In this document: piece after piece, positions 15,974 through 25,130 of the stretch
Layout: every line of letters begins with the position of its first letter
Numbering within the stretch: position 1 is the first letter of the stretch
Assembly (NCBI RefSeq): GCF_900089455.2
Contig: NZ_LT907988.1
Location: 3,906,001 to 3,970,000, forward strand
DNA: 64,000 nucleotides
Direction of reading: 5' to 3'
From: Orrella dioscoreae
GTDB taxonomy: Bacteria > Pseudomonadota > Gammaproteobacteria > Burkholderiales > Burkholderiaceae_B
Translations under genes and position numbers: made by a program
Notes under the pieces: model-generated
The model's input: the letters and a program-made list of their open reading frames with translations, nothing else
Told to the model about the DNA's origin: nothing
Database searches by the model: none

Positions 15974-17881
15974 CTAGCCTCGCTGTTCCAGCGCGCGGCT
16001 GATGCGGTGCCTGGCCACCGTCGTGCGCGGCACCTTGAACGTGAACCAGTTGCGCACGTCCTCTTCCAGGCCGATGCCGTGCATGTAGTTGTAGATGGCC
16101 TTCTTCAGCGCCTTGCCCAGCGCATCGTGGTCCACGCCCGTGGGATCGTCGAAGCCGATATCGTTCTTGGCGAAAGTGACCGGCGGCAGCGGCCGCAGCG
16201 TCACCCCGTATTCCTCGGGGTTCTGGCCCACGGGCGAATGCACCGTACAGGCGAAACGGTGGAAGAAGCCGCTCTGGATGCAGCCGTTTTCGAACAGCTG
16301 GCGCACGTATTCCAGCGCATCGACGGTGTCCTGGACGGTCTGCGTGGGGAAGCCGTACATCAGGTAGGCATGCACCAGCACGCCCGCATCGGTGAAGGCC
16401 CGCGTCACGCGCGCCACCTGGTCCACCGACACGCCTTTCTTCATCAGGTTCAGCAAGCGGTCCGACGCCACTTCCAGGCCGCCCGACACGGCGATGCAAC
16501 CGCTGTCGGCCAACAGCTCACAGAGCTCGGGCGTGAAGGTCTTCTCGAAGCGGATATTGCCCCACCACGAGATGCCGGCGTTGCGTTCGATCAGCTCGGT
16601 GGCCAGCGCCTTCAGCGACTTGGGCGGCGCGGCCTCGTCGACGAAATGGAAGCCCGTCTGCCCGGTTTCCTGCACGATCGCCTCGATGCGATCGGCCAGC
16701 ACCTTGGCGGACGCGCCTTCGTAGCGGCCGATGTAGTCCAGGCCCACATCGCAGAAGCTGCACTTCTTCCAATAGCAGCCGTGCGCCACGGTCAGCTTGT
16801 TCCAGCGCCCGTCGCTCCACAGCCGGTTCATCGGGTTCAGCATGTCCAGCAGCGACAGGTAGCGGTCCAGCGGCAGGCCGTCCCAGGTGGGCGTACCCAC
16901 TTCGGCGAACGCCACGTCGGGCTCGACCATGTTCACGTAGCGGACCTCGCCGCTGTCGGCATCGCGCAGGAAGGTGCGCACCAGGCGCTGGCGCGAGCGC
17001 TTGCCCTGCACGTGCTCCAGCAGGGCAAGCAAGGGACGCTCGCCGGCGTCCAGCGACACGTAGTCGAAGTAATCGAAGACGCGCGGGTCTTTCAATTCAC
17101 GCAATTCGGTGTTGACGAAGCCGCCGCCCAGCACCGTGACGATGGCCGGATCCTTCGCCTTGATCGCCTGCGCGATGCGGAACGCCGCATAGACCGCACC
17201 GGGAAATGGCACCGACAGCAGCACCATCGTGGGCGCGTGCCGCGCCAGCGCCTGCTCGGTCAGGTCCCGCAGCGTGTCGTCCACCAGCGTGGGCGGCGCG
17301 GCCAGCGCTTCGGCCAGGGGATCGAACGTGGGCTGGCTGCTGGCCAGGGATTCCGCATAGCGCACGAACTCGAAACGCGGATCCACGGCGTCGCGCAGCA
17401 CGTCGGCCAGGTCGTTCAGGTACAGCGTGGCCAGGTGCTTGGCGCGGTCGTGCAGGCCCATCGCGCCGAAGGCCCAGCCCAGCGGGTCGCCGCCCTCTTC
17501 GTCCAGGTAGACGTCCAGGGACGCGAAGCGCGGCCCTTCCGGCAGGAAATGGCGGCCCACGATGCGATGCGCCAGGGTGGAATCGCGCCCTTGCAGGAAC
17601 GCGATGACCGGGCCGATGGTGGACAGATAACGATCCTGCATGGCCACGAAAGCCCGCACCGACGCCGTGTGCCGCTTCACCGGCAGCTCGGCCACGCGCG
17701 CCGCCACGTCGCGCAAGCCCTCGGGCGAGAGCAGCCGCAGCGCCACGGCCAGCGCCAGGTCTTCCTGGAAGGCGGTGACGTCGCGCGAGCGCAGGAAGCC
17801 CGTCAGGTAGGCCGTGGACGGATAGGGAGTGTTCAGCTGCGTCATCGGGGGGATGATCGACAGCACGCGGACAGGGGACAT
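15974..17881 (-). CDS. B12-binding-type radical SAM protein
   Basis: 635 residues. The start chosen is ATG at 17881 (MSPVRVLSIIPPMTQLNTPY), which gives the usual opening of B12-binding radical SAM enzymes; the frame extends upstream but without family similarity. A Rossmann-like part with VLLSVPFPGAV and VLGGGFVNTEL (about 215-260) precedes the radical SAM core, whose cluster cysteines are C369, C374 and C377 in HGCYWKKCSFCDVGLDYIG. The spacing is CX4CX2C rather than the common CX3CX2C. Later features are SGGLEVASDRLL and YLMYGFPTQT. Product unknown; members methylate or rearrange diverse substrates. It stands alone. Confidence 0.85.
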   Translation of the reverse strand: MSPVRVLSIIPPMTQLNTPYPSTAYLTGFLRSRDVTAFQEDLALAVALRLLSPEGLRDVAARVAELPVKRHTASVRAFVAMQDRYLSTIGPVIAFLQGRDSTLAHRIVGRHFLPEGPRFASLDVYLDEEGGDPLGWAFGAMGLHDRAKHLATLYLNDLADVLRDAVDPRFEFVRYAESLASSQPTFDPLAEALAAPPTLVDDTLRDLTEQALARHAPTMVLLSVPFPGAVYAAFRIAQAIKAKDPAIVTVLGGGFVNTELRELKDPRVFDYFDYVSLDAGERPLLALLEHVQGKRSRQRLVRTFLRDADSGEVRYVNMVEPDVAFAEVGTPTWDGLPLDRYLSLLDMLNPMNRLWSDGRWNKLTVAHGCYWKKCSFCDVGLDYIGRYEGASAKVLADRIEAIVQETGQTGFHFVDEAAPPKSLKALATELIERNAGISWWGNIRFEKTFTPELCELLADSGCIAVSGGLEVASDRLLNLMKKGVSVDQVARVTRAFTDAGVLVHAYLMYGFPTQTVQDTVDALEYVRQLFENGCIQSGFFHRFACTVHSPVGQNPEEYGVTLRPLPPVTFAKNDIGFDDPTGVDHDALGKALKKAIYNYMHGIGLEEDVRNWFTFKVPRTTVARHRISRALEQRG

Positions 17882-18080
17882 GGGTGGCAAGCGGAACAGG
17901 ACGGCGCGGCGGCGGCGATCCTGGCCATGAGGAAGGCAGTGGCCGTCATTATAGAAGCGCCGCCATGCCAGCCGCGCAGCCCGGGCCGTCTCGCCCACGC
18001 AACGTTCCGGCCACCCATCGTCCGGCGACGGATTGTCAAAGGCCAAGCCGTCGCGCCATAATCGCCGGCTGAAAAGAAAT

Positions 18081-18098
18081 TGATAACCGTTCGCATTC
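18081..18098 (+). promoter_or_regulatory. Candidate Fur box upstream of the ECF sigma gene
   Basis: TGATAACCGTTCGCATTC matches the Fur consensus core TGATAATGATTCTCATTC at 14 of 18 positions and lies 26 bases before the GTG of the sigma factor gene. Iron repression of FecI-type sigma genes by Fur is the established pattern, which supports the reading. Confidence 0.55.
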
Positions 18099-18123
18099 AT
18101 GCGCGGTTCGACGAGACGACAAC

Positions 18124-18684
18124 GTGAGCGGATTGGACAGCGCCCCCCAGAGTTTCGAGCACCTGTACGGCAGTCATCACGGCTGGCTCTACAAGTGGCT
18201 ACACCGCCGGCTGGGCAATGCGGCCGATGCCGCGGACTTGGCGCAAGACGCTTTCCTGCGCGTGTTGACGGGCAAGTGCCGCTTCGACAACGATCCGCAG
18301 GCGCGGGTGTACCTGCGCAACATGGCATCGGGCCTTTGCGTGGACCTCTGGCGCCGGCGCGAGCTGGAGCAGGCCTGGGCCGACACGCTGGCCGCGCTGC
18401 CCGAGCCGACCGCGCCGTCCGCCGAGCACCAGGCGATCGTGCTGGAAGCGCTGGGGGAAGTCGACGCCATGCTGCGCGGCCTGCCCCCCAAGGCAGCCCA
18501 GGCCTTCGTCATGGCCATCGTCTGCGAAGCCACCGACGACGAGGTGGCGAACGCCTTGGGCGTGTCTTCACGCATGGTGCGCAAATACGTGTCGCAAGCC
18601 ATGCTGCGCTGCCTGCTGCTGGAAACCCGGCTGGCCCACGCCCGGACGCCGCCGCAAGCGCCCGCATTGGCGTCCGCGTTGTGA
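18124..18684 (+). CDS. FecI-type ECF RNA polymerase sigma factor
   Basis: 186 residues. Region 2 is visible as HHGWLYKWLHRRLGNAADAA followed by DLAQDAFLRVL, and region 4 as GLPPKAAQAFVMAIVCEATD with DEVANALGVSSRMVRKYVS as helix-turn-helix. The start is GTG. It is the first gene of a sigma/anti-sigma/TonB receptor unit and should transcribe the receptor gene when the ligand-loaded receptor signals through FecR. Its stop overlaps the next start (GTGA). Confidence 0.92.
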   Translation: MSGLDSAPQSFEHLYGSHHGWLYKWLHRRLGNAADAADLAQDAFLRVLTGKCRFDNDPQARVYLRNMASGLCVDLWRRRELEQAWADTLAALPEPTAPSAEHQAIVLEALGEVDAMLRGLPPKAAQAFVMAIVCEATDDEVANALGVSSRMVRKYVSQAMLRCLLLETRLAHARTPPQAPALASAL

Positions 18685-19691
18685 GCGGCTCTCGCCACCC
18701 TTTCGACCCCGGCACGCTCGCCTTGTCGCACCCCGTCCTGGAACAGGCAGCCGACTGGTTTGCCTTGCTGCGCTCGGGCCATGCCAGTGCGCAAGATCGG
18801 CAGGCCTGGCAGCAGTGGCTGGACGGCTCGGCCGAACACCGGGAAGCCTGGCGCCACGTCGAACGCATCGGCACCCGCTTCGCTCCCTTGCAAGACAGCC
18901 CGGCACGCGATACGGCGGTGGCCACCTACCGCCGTGTCTCGGCGCGTGGCGCGCGCGCACGGCGCCAGGTCCTGCTGGGTCTGCTGGGCACGGCAGGCGC
19001 CGGCTGCCTCGGCTGGGCGACCTGGCGTCACACCCCTTTGCCCGCACTGGCGCTGGGCTGGACGGCAGACCACCAGTCCGGCATCGGTGAGACCCGCCAG
19101 ATCACGCTGGCGGATGGCACGCGGGTGTGGCTGCGCGCGCTCAGCGCCTTCGATGTCCGCTACGACCCGGCGCAGCGCGAATTGCGCCTGAGCAGCGGCC
19201 AGATGCTGATCGATACCGCCTCCGACCCCAACCGGCCCTTCTTCGTGCAGACCCGCGCCGGGCGGCTGCAGGCCCTGGGAACGCGCTTCACGGTCCGCCA
19301 GGAGGAAGAGGCCGTGCTGGTGGCCGTGTTCGACGGCGCGGTCCGGGTGGAGACTGCCGACCGGCGCAACGCGGGCATCGTGCCGGCCGGCGAGCAGGTG
19401 CGCTTCACATCGACGCGCCTGCTTCCCGCCGCGGCGGCCACTCCTGCCCTGGAAGCGTGGTCGCATGGCGTGCTGGTGGCCGATGGCCTGCCTCTTGGCG
19501 AGGTCGTCCAGGAGTTGCGCCGCTACCATTTTGGCCACCTGGGCGTCTCTCCTGCCGTGGCGGACCTGCGCGTGTTCGGCAGCCTTCCCATCCATGACGT
19601 GCCGCGCGCCCTGCGCATGATGGCCTCCGTGCTGCCCATCCGGCTGCGCCAGCCCATGGCCTGGTGGATCAGCATCGACGCCCAGGCCTAA
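18681..19691 (+). CDS. FecR-type anti-sigma regulator
   Basis: 336 residues with a GTG start overlapping the sigma gene. The N-terminal cytoplasmic part (DUF4880-like: LEQAADWFALLRSGHASAQD and WQQWLDGSAEHREAWRHVE) binds the sigma factor, a membrane segment lies near 98-116 (LLGLLGTAGAGCLGWATW), and the periplasmic FecR domain follows (TRQITLADGTRVWLRALSAF, LQALGTRFTVRQEEEAVLVA). A C-terminal domain (about 265-336) would contact the receptor signalling domain. An upstream extension of the same frame is not used. Confidence 0.92.
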   Translation: MSGSRHPFDPGTLALSHPVLEQAADWFALLRSGHASAQDRQAWQQWLDGSAEHREAWRHVERIGTRFAPLQDSPARDTAVATYRRVSARGARARRQVLLGLLGTAGAGCLGWATWRHTPLPALALGWTADHQSGIGETRQITLADGTRVWLRALSAFDVRYDPAQRELRLSSGQMLIDTASDPNRPFFVQTRAGRLQALGTRFTVRQEEEAVLVAVFDGAVRVETADRRNAGIVPAGEQVRFTSTRLLPAAAATPALEAWSHGVLVADGLPLGEVVQELRRYHFGHLGVSPAVADLRVFGSLPIHDVPRALRMMASVLPIRLRQPMAWWISIDAQA

Positions 19692-19837
19692 TACGCCGCG
19701 GTCTTCCCTGCAGTTACAAATTCGCGTTCCGGTTTTTCCTGTGCCATCCGATAAGGCGGGCAAAGAGTCAGGCAGCGTGCACGACCGCGCAACCGTCTGC
19801 ATGTCTCCTCCTTCCACCGTTTGAGCCCAGGTCTCCC

Positions 19838-22282
19838 ATGCCCGTCCACCCTGCCCCCGCCACCCGCCGGCTTTCGGCTTCAGCCCTGCCCCGCCACGTC
19901 CGCGCCATGAGACTCACGCTGGCCCTGGCCAGCGCCGGCCTCATCAGCGGGGCCCCCTCCGTGGCTGCGCAATCCGCCGCCGGCCAGGCCGACACACTGC
20001 GGCAGTTCGACGTGCCGGCCGGCCCGCTCAATCGCGTACTCGCCAAGCTTGCCAACGACACCGGGCTGCTGCTCATCGCCACCCCGGAACTGGTGGCAGA
20101 CCGGCAGAGCCCTGGCGTCCGCGGCAGCGACACGCGCCAGGGTGCGCTGGCGCAGGCGCTGGCGGGCACGGGCCTGCAAGCCACGCAGGATGCGCCGGGC
20201 CAGTATCGCCTGGTGCCCGCACCCACCGGCGGCGTGAGCCAGCTGGAAGCGGTCACCGTGACCGGCGCGATCCCGCGGCAAGGTCTGTCTCCTGCCTATG
20301 CCGGCGGCCAGGTCGCCACCGGAGGCCGGGTCGGCCTGCTCGGCAGCCGCGACATCCAGGAGACGCCTTTCAGCGTGACGCACTACACCGCCAAGCTGAT
20401 CGAAGATCAGCAGGCCCAGAACATCGGCGACGTGCTGGTGAACGATCCCTCGGTGCGCAACACCTACTCCCGTGGCGCGGGACGCGATGAATTCAATATC
20501 CGCGGCTTCACGCTGTTCAACTACGACGTAGCCTTCAACGGGCTGTATGGCGTCTCGCCGCGCAACGCCAGTTCGCTCATCGGCGTGGAGCGCGTCGAAG
20601 TGCTGCGCGGTCCCAATGCGCTGCTCAACGGCATGGCGCCTTACGGCTCCGTGGGCGGCGCCATCAACCTCGTGCCCAAGCGAGCGGGGGAGACGCCGCT
20701 GAACCGCTACACGCTGTCCTACATCAGCGACAGCCAGATGGGCGTGCATGCGGACCTGGCGCGCCGATTTGGCGACAACAAGGCCTTCGGCGCACGGCTC
20801 AACGTGGCGGGCTCGCGCGGCGACCACGCCGTCGACGGCGCGCGCGAGGACCTGGGCGCCATGGCCCTGGGCCTGGATTACCGCGGCGACCGATTCCGCA
20901 TCGAGGCCGACCTGAACTACCAGAACCGCGATACCGACGCGCGCAGCGGCCTGCTGTTCCCGCCCGCGCCGGGCGTGGCGATCGGCCGCGCGCCAGACGC
21001 GCGGCACAACTTCTTCCCTTCATGGACCTATTGGCGGACCAAGGAATGGTCAGGCGCCGTGCGCGCCGAGTACGACGTGTCTTCCGACTGGACGGTGTAT
21101 GCCGCGGCAGGCGCGCGCAAGCACGACTTCCAGAGCCTGCAGACCTCGTGGCTGACGCTGGACGGAGACGGCAATATCGGCGCGGTCCCGGCGCGCCTCG
21201 ACGAGTCATTGCTCAGCAGGACGGCGGAAATCGGGGTGCGGGGCGCGTTCCACACCGGCCCCGTGAAGCATCAACCCACCGCAAGCGCCAGCGTCATGGA
21301 CATCGATTACTCGTCGGCCCGCATCCGCTCAGGGACGGTGTTCTCCAATCTGTATACGCCCGCCGACCTGGTCAAGCCCAACATCGCCCGGCCAGGCGGC
21401 TTGCCCAAGACCAGCGAAACCCGCCTCTACAGCGTGGCAGCCGCGGACACGCTCTCCTTCCTGGACGACCGCGTGCAGCTCACCGCGGGCGTGCGCAACC
21501 AGCGCGTGCAATCCGCCAACTACGATGCCTTGAGCGGACGCCGCACCGCCGACTACGGCAAATCCCGCCTGTCGCCCGCCTATGCCTTGATGGTGCGGCC
21601 GCTACCCGCCCTGTCGCTGTACGCCAACTACATCGAAGGCCTGAGCCAGGGCGCCACCGCGCCGGCGGGCGCCGTCAACGCCGGGGAAACGTTCGCCCCC
21701 AACGTGTCCAAGCAGGTCGAAGTGGGCGCCAAGTACGATTTCGGGTCGTTCTCCACCACGCTCAGCGCCTTCCAGATCGAGCAGCCCAGCAGCTTCGTGG
21801 ACGCCGTCTCGGGCCGCTACGTGGCCGACGGCAGGCAGCGCAACCGCGGGCTCGAACTGCTGGGCCAGGGCGAGATCGCCCATGGCGTGCGCCTGCTTGG
21901 CGGCGTGGCCTACACCGAAGGCAAGTTGACGCGCACCGAGGGCGGCCTGAACGATGGCAACCACGCGCCCGCCGTGCCCCGCTACCAATTCAACGCCGCG
22001 GCCGAATGGGACACGTCTTTCCTGCAAGGCCTGACCCTGACCGCGCGCATGCTGCGCACCACCCAGCAATACGTCGACGTGGGCAACACCCAGGAGATTC
22101 CCGGGTGGACGCGCTTCGACGTGGGTGCGCGCTATGCCTTCGACGCCAACGGCACGCCGATGGTGCTGCGGGCCACGGTGGAAAACGTGCTCAACAAGAA
22201 CTACTGGCAATCCGCCGCGCGCGAAGGCCTGACGGTGGGCGCGCCGCTGACGGTGCTGCTGTCATTGAGCGCGGAGTTCTAA
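19838..22282 (+). CDS. TonB-dependent siderophore receptor with signalling (STN) domain
   Basis: 814 residues. After a long signal peptide (ending VAA-QSAAG) comes an STN domain (about 50-130; FDVPAGPLNRVLAKLANDTG), then the TonB box region, plug (DIQETPFSVTHYTAKLIEDQ, VERVEVLRGPNALLNG, GGAINLVPKRA) and a 22-strand barrel ending in the usual aromatic (LSLSAEF). The STN domain marks a transducer that talks to the FecR-like protein encoded just upstream. The fold is of the FhuA/FoxA/FpvA group, so a ferric siderophore ligand is likely; which one is unknown. The ATG at 19838 lacks a strong ribosome binding site; ATG 19907 is an alternative that leaves a shorter signal peptide. Confidence 0.92.
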   Translation: MPVHPAPATRRLSASALPRHVRAMRLTLALASAGLISGAPSVAAQSAAGQADTLRQFDVPAGPLNRVLAKLANDTGLLLIATPELVADRQSPGVRGSDTRQGALAQALAGTGLQATQDAPGQYRLVPAPTGGVSQLEAVTVTGAIPRQGLSPAYAGGQVATGGRVGLLGSRDIQETPFSVTHYTAKLIEDQQAQNIGDVLVNDPSVRNTYSRGAGRDEFNIRGFTLFNYDVAFNGLYGVSPRNASSLIGVERVEVLRGPNALLNGMAPYGSVGGAINLVPKRAGETPLNRYTLSYISDSQMGVHADLARRFGDNKAFGARLNVAGSRGDHAVDGAREDLGAMALGLDYRGDRFRIEADLNYQNRDTDARSGLLFPPAPGVAIGRAPDARHNFFPSWTYWRTKEWSGAVRAEYDVSSDWTVYAAAGARKHDFQSLQTSWLTLDGDGNIGAVPARLDESLLSRTAEIGVRGAFHTGPVKHQPTASASVMDIDYSSARIRSGTVFSNLYTPADLVKPNIARPGGLPKTSETRLYSVAAADTLSFLDDRVQLTAGVRNQRVQSANYDALSGRRTADYGKSRLSPAYALMVRPLPALSLYANYIEGLSQGATAPAGAVNAGETFAPNVSKQVEVGAKYDFGSFSTTLSAFQIEQPSSFVDAVSGRYVADGRQRNRGLELLGQGEIAHGVRLLGGVAYTEGKLTRTEGGLNDGNHAPAVPRYQFNAAAEWDTSFLQGLTLTARMLRTTQQYVDVGNTQEIPGWTRFDVGARYAFDANGTPMVLRATVENVLNKNYWQSAAREGLTVGAPLTVLLSLSAEF

Positions 22283-22295
22283 GCAAGGCCTGCCA

Positions 22296-23201
22296 TCAAC
22301 TTGCCCGCAGTTCACCCGACTTGCGCAGTTGCACCGCATCCTTGGCGGGCGGCAGGCCGAACATGCGCACGTAATCGCGGCTGAACTGCGACGGGCTTTC
22401 GTATCCCACGCGAAAGCCCGCGCCCGCCGCATCCATCGCCTCGGACACCATCAGGCGACGCGCCTCCTGCAGCCGCAGGCGGCTGCGGAATTCCAGCGGC
22501 GTCATGGACGTGACGGCCTTGAAGTGCGCGTGGAACGTCGAACGGCTCATGCCCGCGATATCGGCGATGTCGTCGATCCGGCACGCGCCGTTGTAGTTCG
22601 CGCGCAGCCACACGATGGCCTTGGCGATCTGGTTCAGGCGACTGTTGGCCTGGGCCATCTGCCGCACCATGCTGTTGCATGCGCCGGTGCCCGTCAGCAG
22701 GCGATAGAGGATTTCGCGCGTGATCAGCGGCGCCAACGCGTCGATATCGCGCGGCGTATCCATCAGTCCCATGAGCCGCAATACGGCGTCCAGCACGTCG
22801 GGATCGGCATCGCCCAGCGCCAGGCCTGTCGCCGGCCCATCGGCCTCTTCCTCGTGAACGGGATAGTGCAGCGCCAGGTCGCCCAGCTGCGCCATGTCCA
22901 GGTCCAGCGACAGGCTCAGGTAAGGCTGCGCGGGCGTTGCCTCGACGACGGCCCCGGTGACGGCCATGTCCACCGACGCCACCAGGTACTTGGCCGGGTC
23001 GTAGACATAGGCGGTGGCCCCCAGCATCACCTGCTTGCGGCCCTGCGCGATGACGCACAGCGTGGGCGCGTAGACGACCGGCATCGGCATCGTCGGTGAA
23101 CTGGCGCGATACAGGGTGATGCCCGGGATCGGGCTGGCAGCGATGCCGTCCGCGGGCATGTGGCGATCCAGGATGGCGGTGAGCCGTTGCAGCGTATCCA
23201 T
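22296..23201 (-). CDS. AraC-family regulator divergent from an aldo/keto reductase
   Basis: 301 residues. The N-terminal half is the AraC_N cupin-like domain found in YqhC-type regulators (GITLYRASSPTMPMPVVYAP, VIAQGRKQVMLG). The C-terminal double helix-turn-helix is IDDIADIAGMSRSTFHAHFK and then AGFRVGYESPSQFSRDYVRM. Regulators of this branch often control adjacent aldehyde or alcohol dehydrogenases, and here a divergent aldo/keto reductase starts 180 bases away. The gene is convergent with the TonB receptor gene and unlikely to belong to it. Confidence 0.9.
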   Translation of the reverse strand: MDTLQRLTAILDRHMPADGIAASPIPGITLYRASSPTMPMPVVYAPTLCVIAQGRKQVMLGATAYVYDPAKYLVASVDMAVTGAVVEATPAQPYLSLSLDLDMAQLGDLALHYPVHEEEADGPATGLALGDADPDVLDAVLRLMGLMDTPRDIDALAPLITREILYRLLTGTGACNSMVRQMAQANSRLNQIAKAIVWLRANYNGACRIDDIADIAGMSRSTFHAHFKAVTSMTPLEFRSRLRLQEARRLMVSEAMDAAGAGFRVGYESPSQFSRDYVRMFGLPPAKDAVQLRKSGELRAS

Positions 23202-23381
23202 GCGCGCTCCGTGATGAAGGAGGGTGGCCGGCGCGCGCAACACGCGCCCGGTGAAATCGGGCCATCGGGGGGAGTCAGACAATCGTACAAGAACTCCGGA
23301 TGATGCGGCTACAGCCCGCAGCGCCCCCCGGGACATACTTCCTTCAACGTATCCGGCACATCCCTTGCACAGGAGTTGAAT

Positions 23382-24452
23382 ATGTCCCGTCCCACCGCAC
23401 TCGACCACTACCGCCTGCTCGGACGATCCGGCATGCGCGTCTCGCCCCTCGCCCTGGGCACCATGACCTTCGGCGCCGACTGGGGCTGGGGCGCCGACGA
23501 TGCCCAGGCGCGCCGCATCTTCGATGCCTACGTCGACCAGGGCGGCAACTTCATCGACACCGCCGTCAACTACACCAACGGCGCATCCGAACGCATCCTG
23601 GGCGCGCTGCTGCAAGGCAAACGCGACCGCATCGTGGTGTCCACCAAGTTCACCATGGCGCGCGACCCCGGCGACCCCAACAGCGGCGGCAACCACCGCA
23701 TGAACCTGGTCCGCTCGGTGGAAACCAGCCTGCGCCAGCTGGGCACCGACCGGATCGAACTGCTGCACCTGCACGCCTGGGACTGCACCACCCGTGCGGA
23801 AGAAGTGCTGCGCGCGCTGGACGACCTGGTGCGCGCCGGCAAGGTGCTGTACCTGGGCATCTGCAACACCCCGGCCTGGAAGGTGGCGCAGTTGCAGACC
23901 CTGGCGGACCTGCGCGGCGGGTCGCCGCTGGTCGCGCTGCAGATCGAGTACAGCCTGGTGGAACGCAGTGTCGAACACGAACTGATGCCCATGGCACTGG
24001 AAATGGGCCTGGGCGTCATGCCGTGGTCGCCGCTGGGCGGCGGCATCCTCACCGGCAAGTACGGCAAGGAAGACCTGCGCCAGCAGAGCGAGACGCAGGT
24101 GTCCGCCACCCGCAAGGGCGTCATCGCCTCGTCCGGCCACATGAATGCGCGGTCGCTGGAGATCGCCGATGTCGTGGTGGACGTCGCTCGCGAGATCGAC
24201 GCCACGCCCTCGCAGGTTGCGCTGGCGTGGACGCTGCGGCACCCCGCCGTGTGCGCGCCCGTCATCGGTGCGCGCACGCTGGAACAGGCACAGGACAACC
24301 TGGGCGCGCTGGCCTTGCAGCTGTCGGACGAACACGTGGCCCGCCTGAACGACGCCAGCACGCCCGCGCCGATCTTCCCCGAGCGCTTCATCGGCCGGCC
24401 GATGGCGCAGCAACTGATCTTCGGCGGCGCCCACGTGCAGCGCCGCGCCTGA
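23382..24452 (+). CDS. Aldo/keto reductase
   Basis: 356 residues, NADPH-dependent TIM-barrel reductase. The catalytic tetrad is visible: Asp and Tyr in FIDTAVNYTNGASERILG, Lys in VSTKFTMARD, His in ELLHLHAWD. A C-terminal cofactor loop PVIGARTLEQAQDNLGAL follows. The ATG at 23382 is 6 bases after AGGAG; a TTG two codons earlier is not needed. It is probably regulated by the divergent AraC protein and co-transcribed with the secreted SnoaL-like gene 57 bases downstream. Substrate is likely an aldehyde. Confidence 0.93.
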   Translation: MSRPTALDHYRLLGRSGMRVSPLALGTMTFGADWGWGADDAQARRIFDAYVDQGGNFIDTAVNYTNGASERILGALLQGKRDRIVVSTKFTMARDPGDPNSGGNHRMNLVRSVETSLRQLGTDRIELLHLHAWDCTTRAEEVLRALDDLVRAGKVLYLGICNTPAWKVAQLQTLADLRGGSPLVALQIEYSLVERSVEHELMPMALEMGLGVMPWSPLGGGILTGKYGKEDLRQQSETQVSATRKGVIASSGHMNARSLEIADVVVDVAREIDATPSQVALAWTLRHPAVCAPVIGARTLEQAQDNLGALALQLSDEHVARLNDASTPAPIFPERFIGRPMAQQLIFGGAHVQRRA

Positions 24453-24509
24453 GCACGCTTTACCCCCAAGGGCTCGCGGCCCATTCCATGACGAAAAGGA
24501 GCACATGCC

Positions 24510-25130
24510 ATGACGACATTCAAATCCTTCCTCACCGCCCTCGTGCTGGTTGCCAGCACGCTATTCACCGGCACGGCGCTGGCCCGCGCCAGCGATGCCC
24601 CCACCGAGAAGAACCGCCAGTTCATCGCCCAGGCCTTCGAGAAATGGGCCGCGGGCGGACGCACCTTCTTCGACGACGTGCTGGCGCCCGACATCACCTG
24701 GATCATCAAGGGCACCAGCCCGGCCGCCGGCACCTACCAGGGCCGTGACGACTTCATGAAGCGCGCGGTCATGCCCTTCGCCACCCGCCTGTCCACGCCG
24801 ATCAAGCCCGTGGTGCGGGACATCTGGGCCAGCGGCAACGACGTCGTCGTGCACTGGGACGGCACGGCCACCGCCGCCGACGGCGCGCCCTACAGCAACA
24901 GCTATGTCTGGATCTTCCGCATGGAGAACCAGCGCGCGAAGGAGGTGATCGCCTTCCTGGACCTGGTGCCCTACGACGACGTGATCCGCCGCATTCCCAT
25001 GCAGGAACAAGGCGCACGGAACACGGGCAAGACCTCGTACACCGCCATGTGGGTGACCGATGACGGCGACATCCGCCATGAACTGCTGCCCAATGGCCGC
25101 TACGACGAGGCGCGCAGGGGCTTGCCTTGA
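24510..25130 (+). CDS. Exported SnoaL/NTF2-like protein
   Basis: 206 residues: signal peptide (MTTFKSFLTALVLVASTLFT...ALA-RA), then one NTF2-like alpha+beta barrel (FIAQAFEKWAAGGRTFFDDV, DITWIIKGTSPAAGTYQGRD, VVVHWDGTATAADGAPYSN). SnoaL-like proteins bind or isomerise small hydrophobic molecules. Periplasmic location is predicted. It follows the aldo/keto reductase in the same direction and AGGAG precedes the ATG, so a shared role is likely. Its last 31 bases overlap the end of the convergent YkgJ gene. Confidence 0.85.
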   Translation: MTTFKSFLTALVLVASTLFTGTALARASDAPTEKNRQFIAQAFEKWAAGGRTFFDDVLAPDITWIIKGTSPAAGTYQGRDDFMKRAVMPFATRLSTPIKPVVRDIWASGNDVVVHWDGTATAADGAPYSNSYVWIFRMENQRAKEVIAFLDLVPYDDVIRRIPMQEQGARNTGKTSYTAMWVTDDGDIRHELLPNGRYDEARRGLP

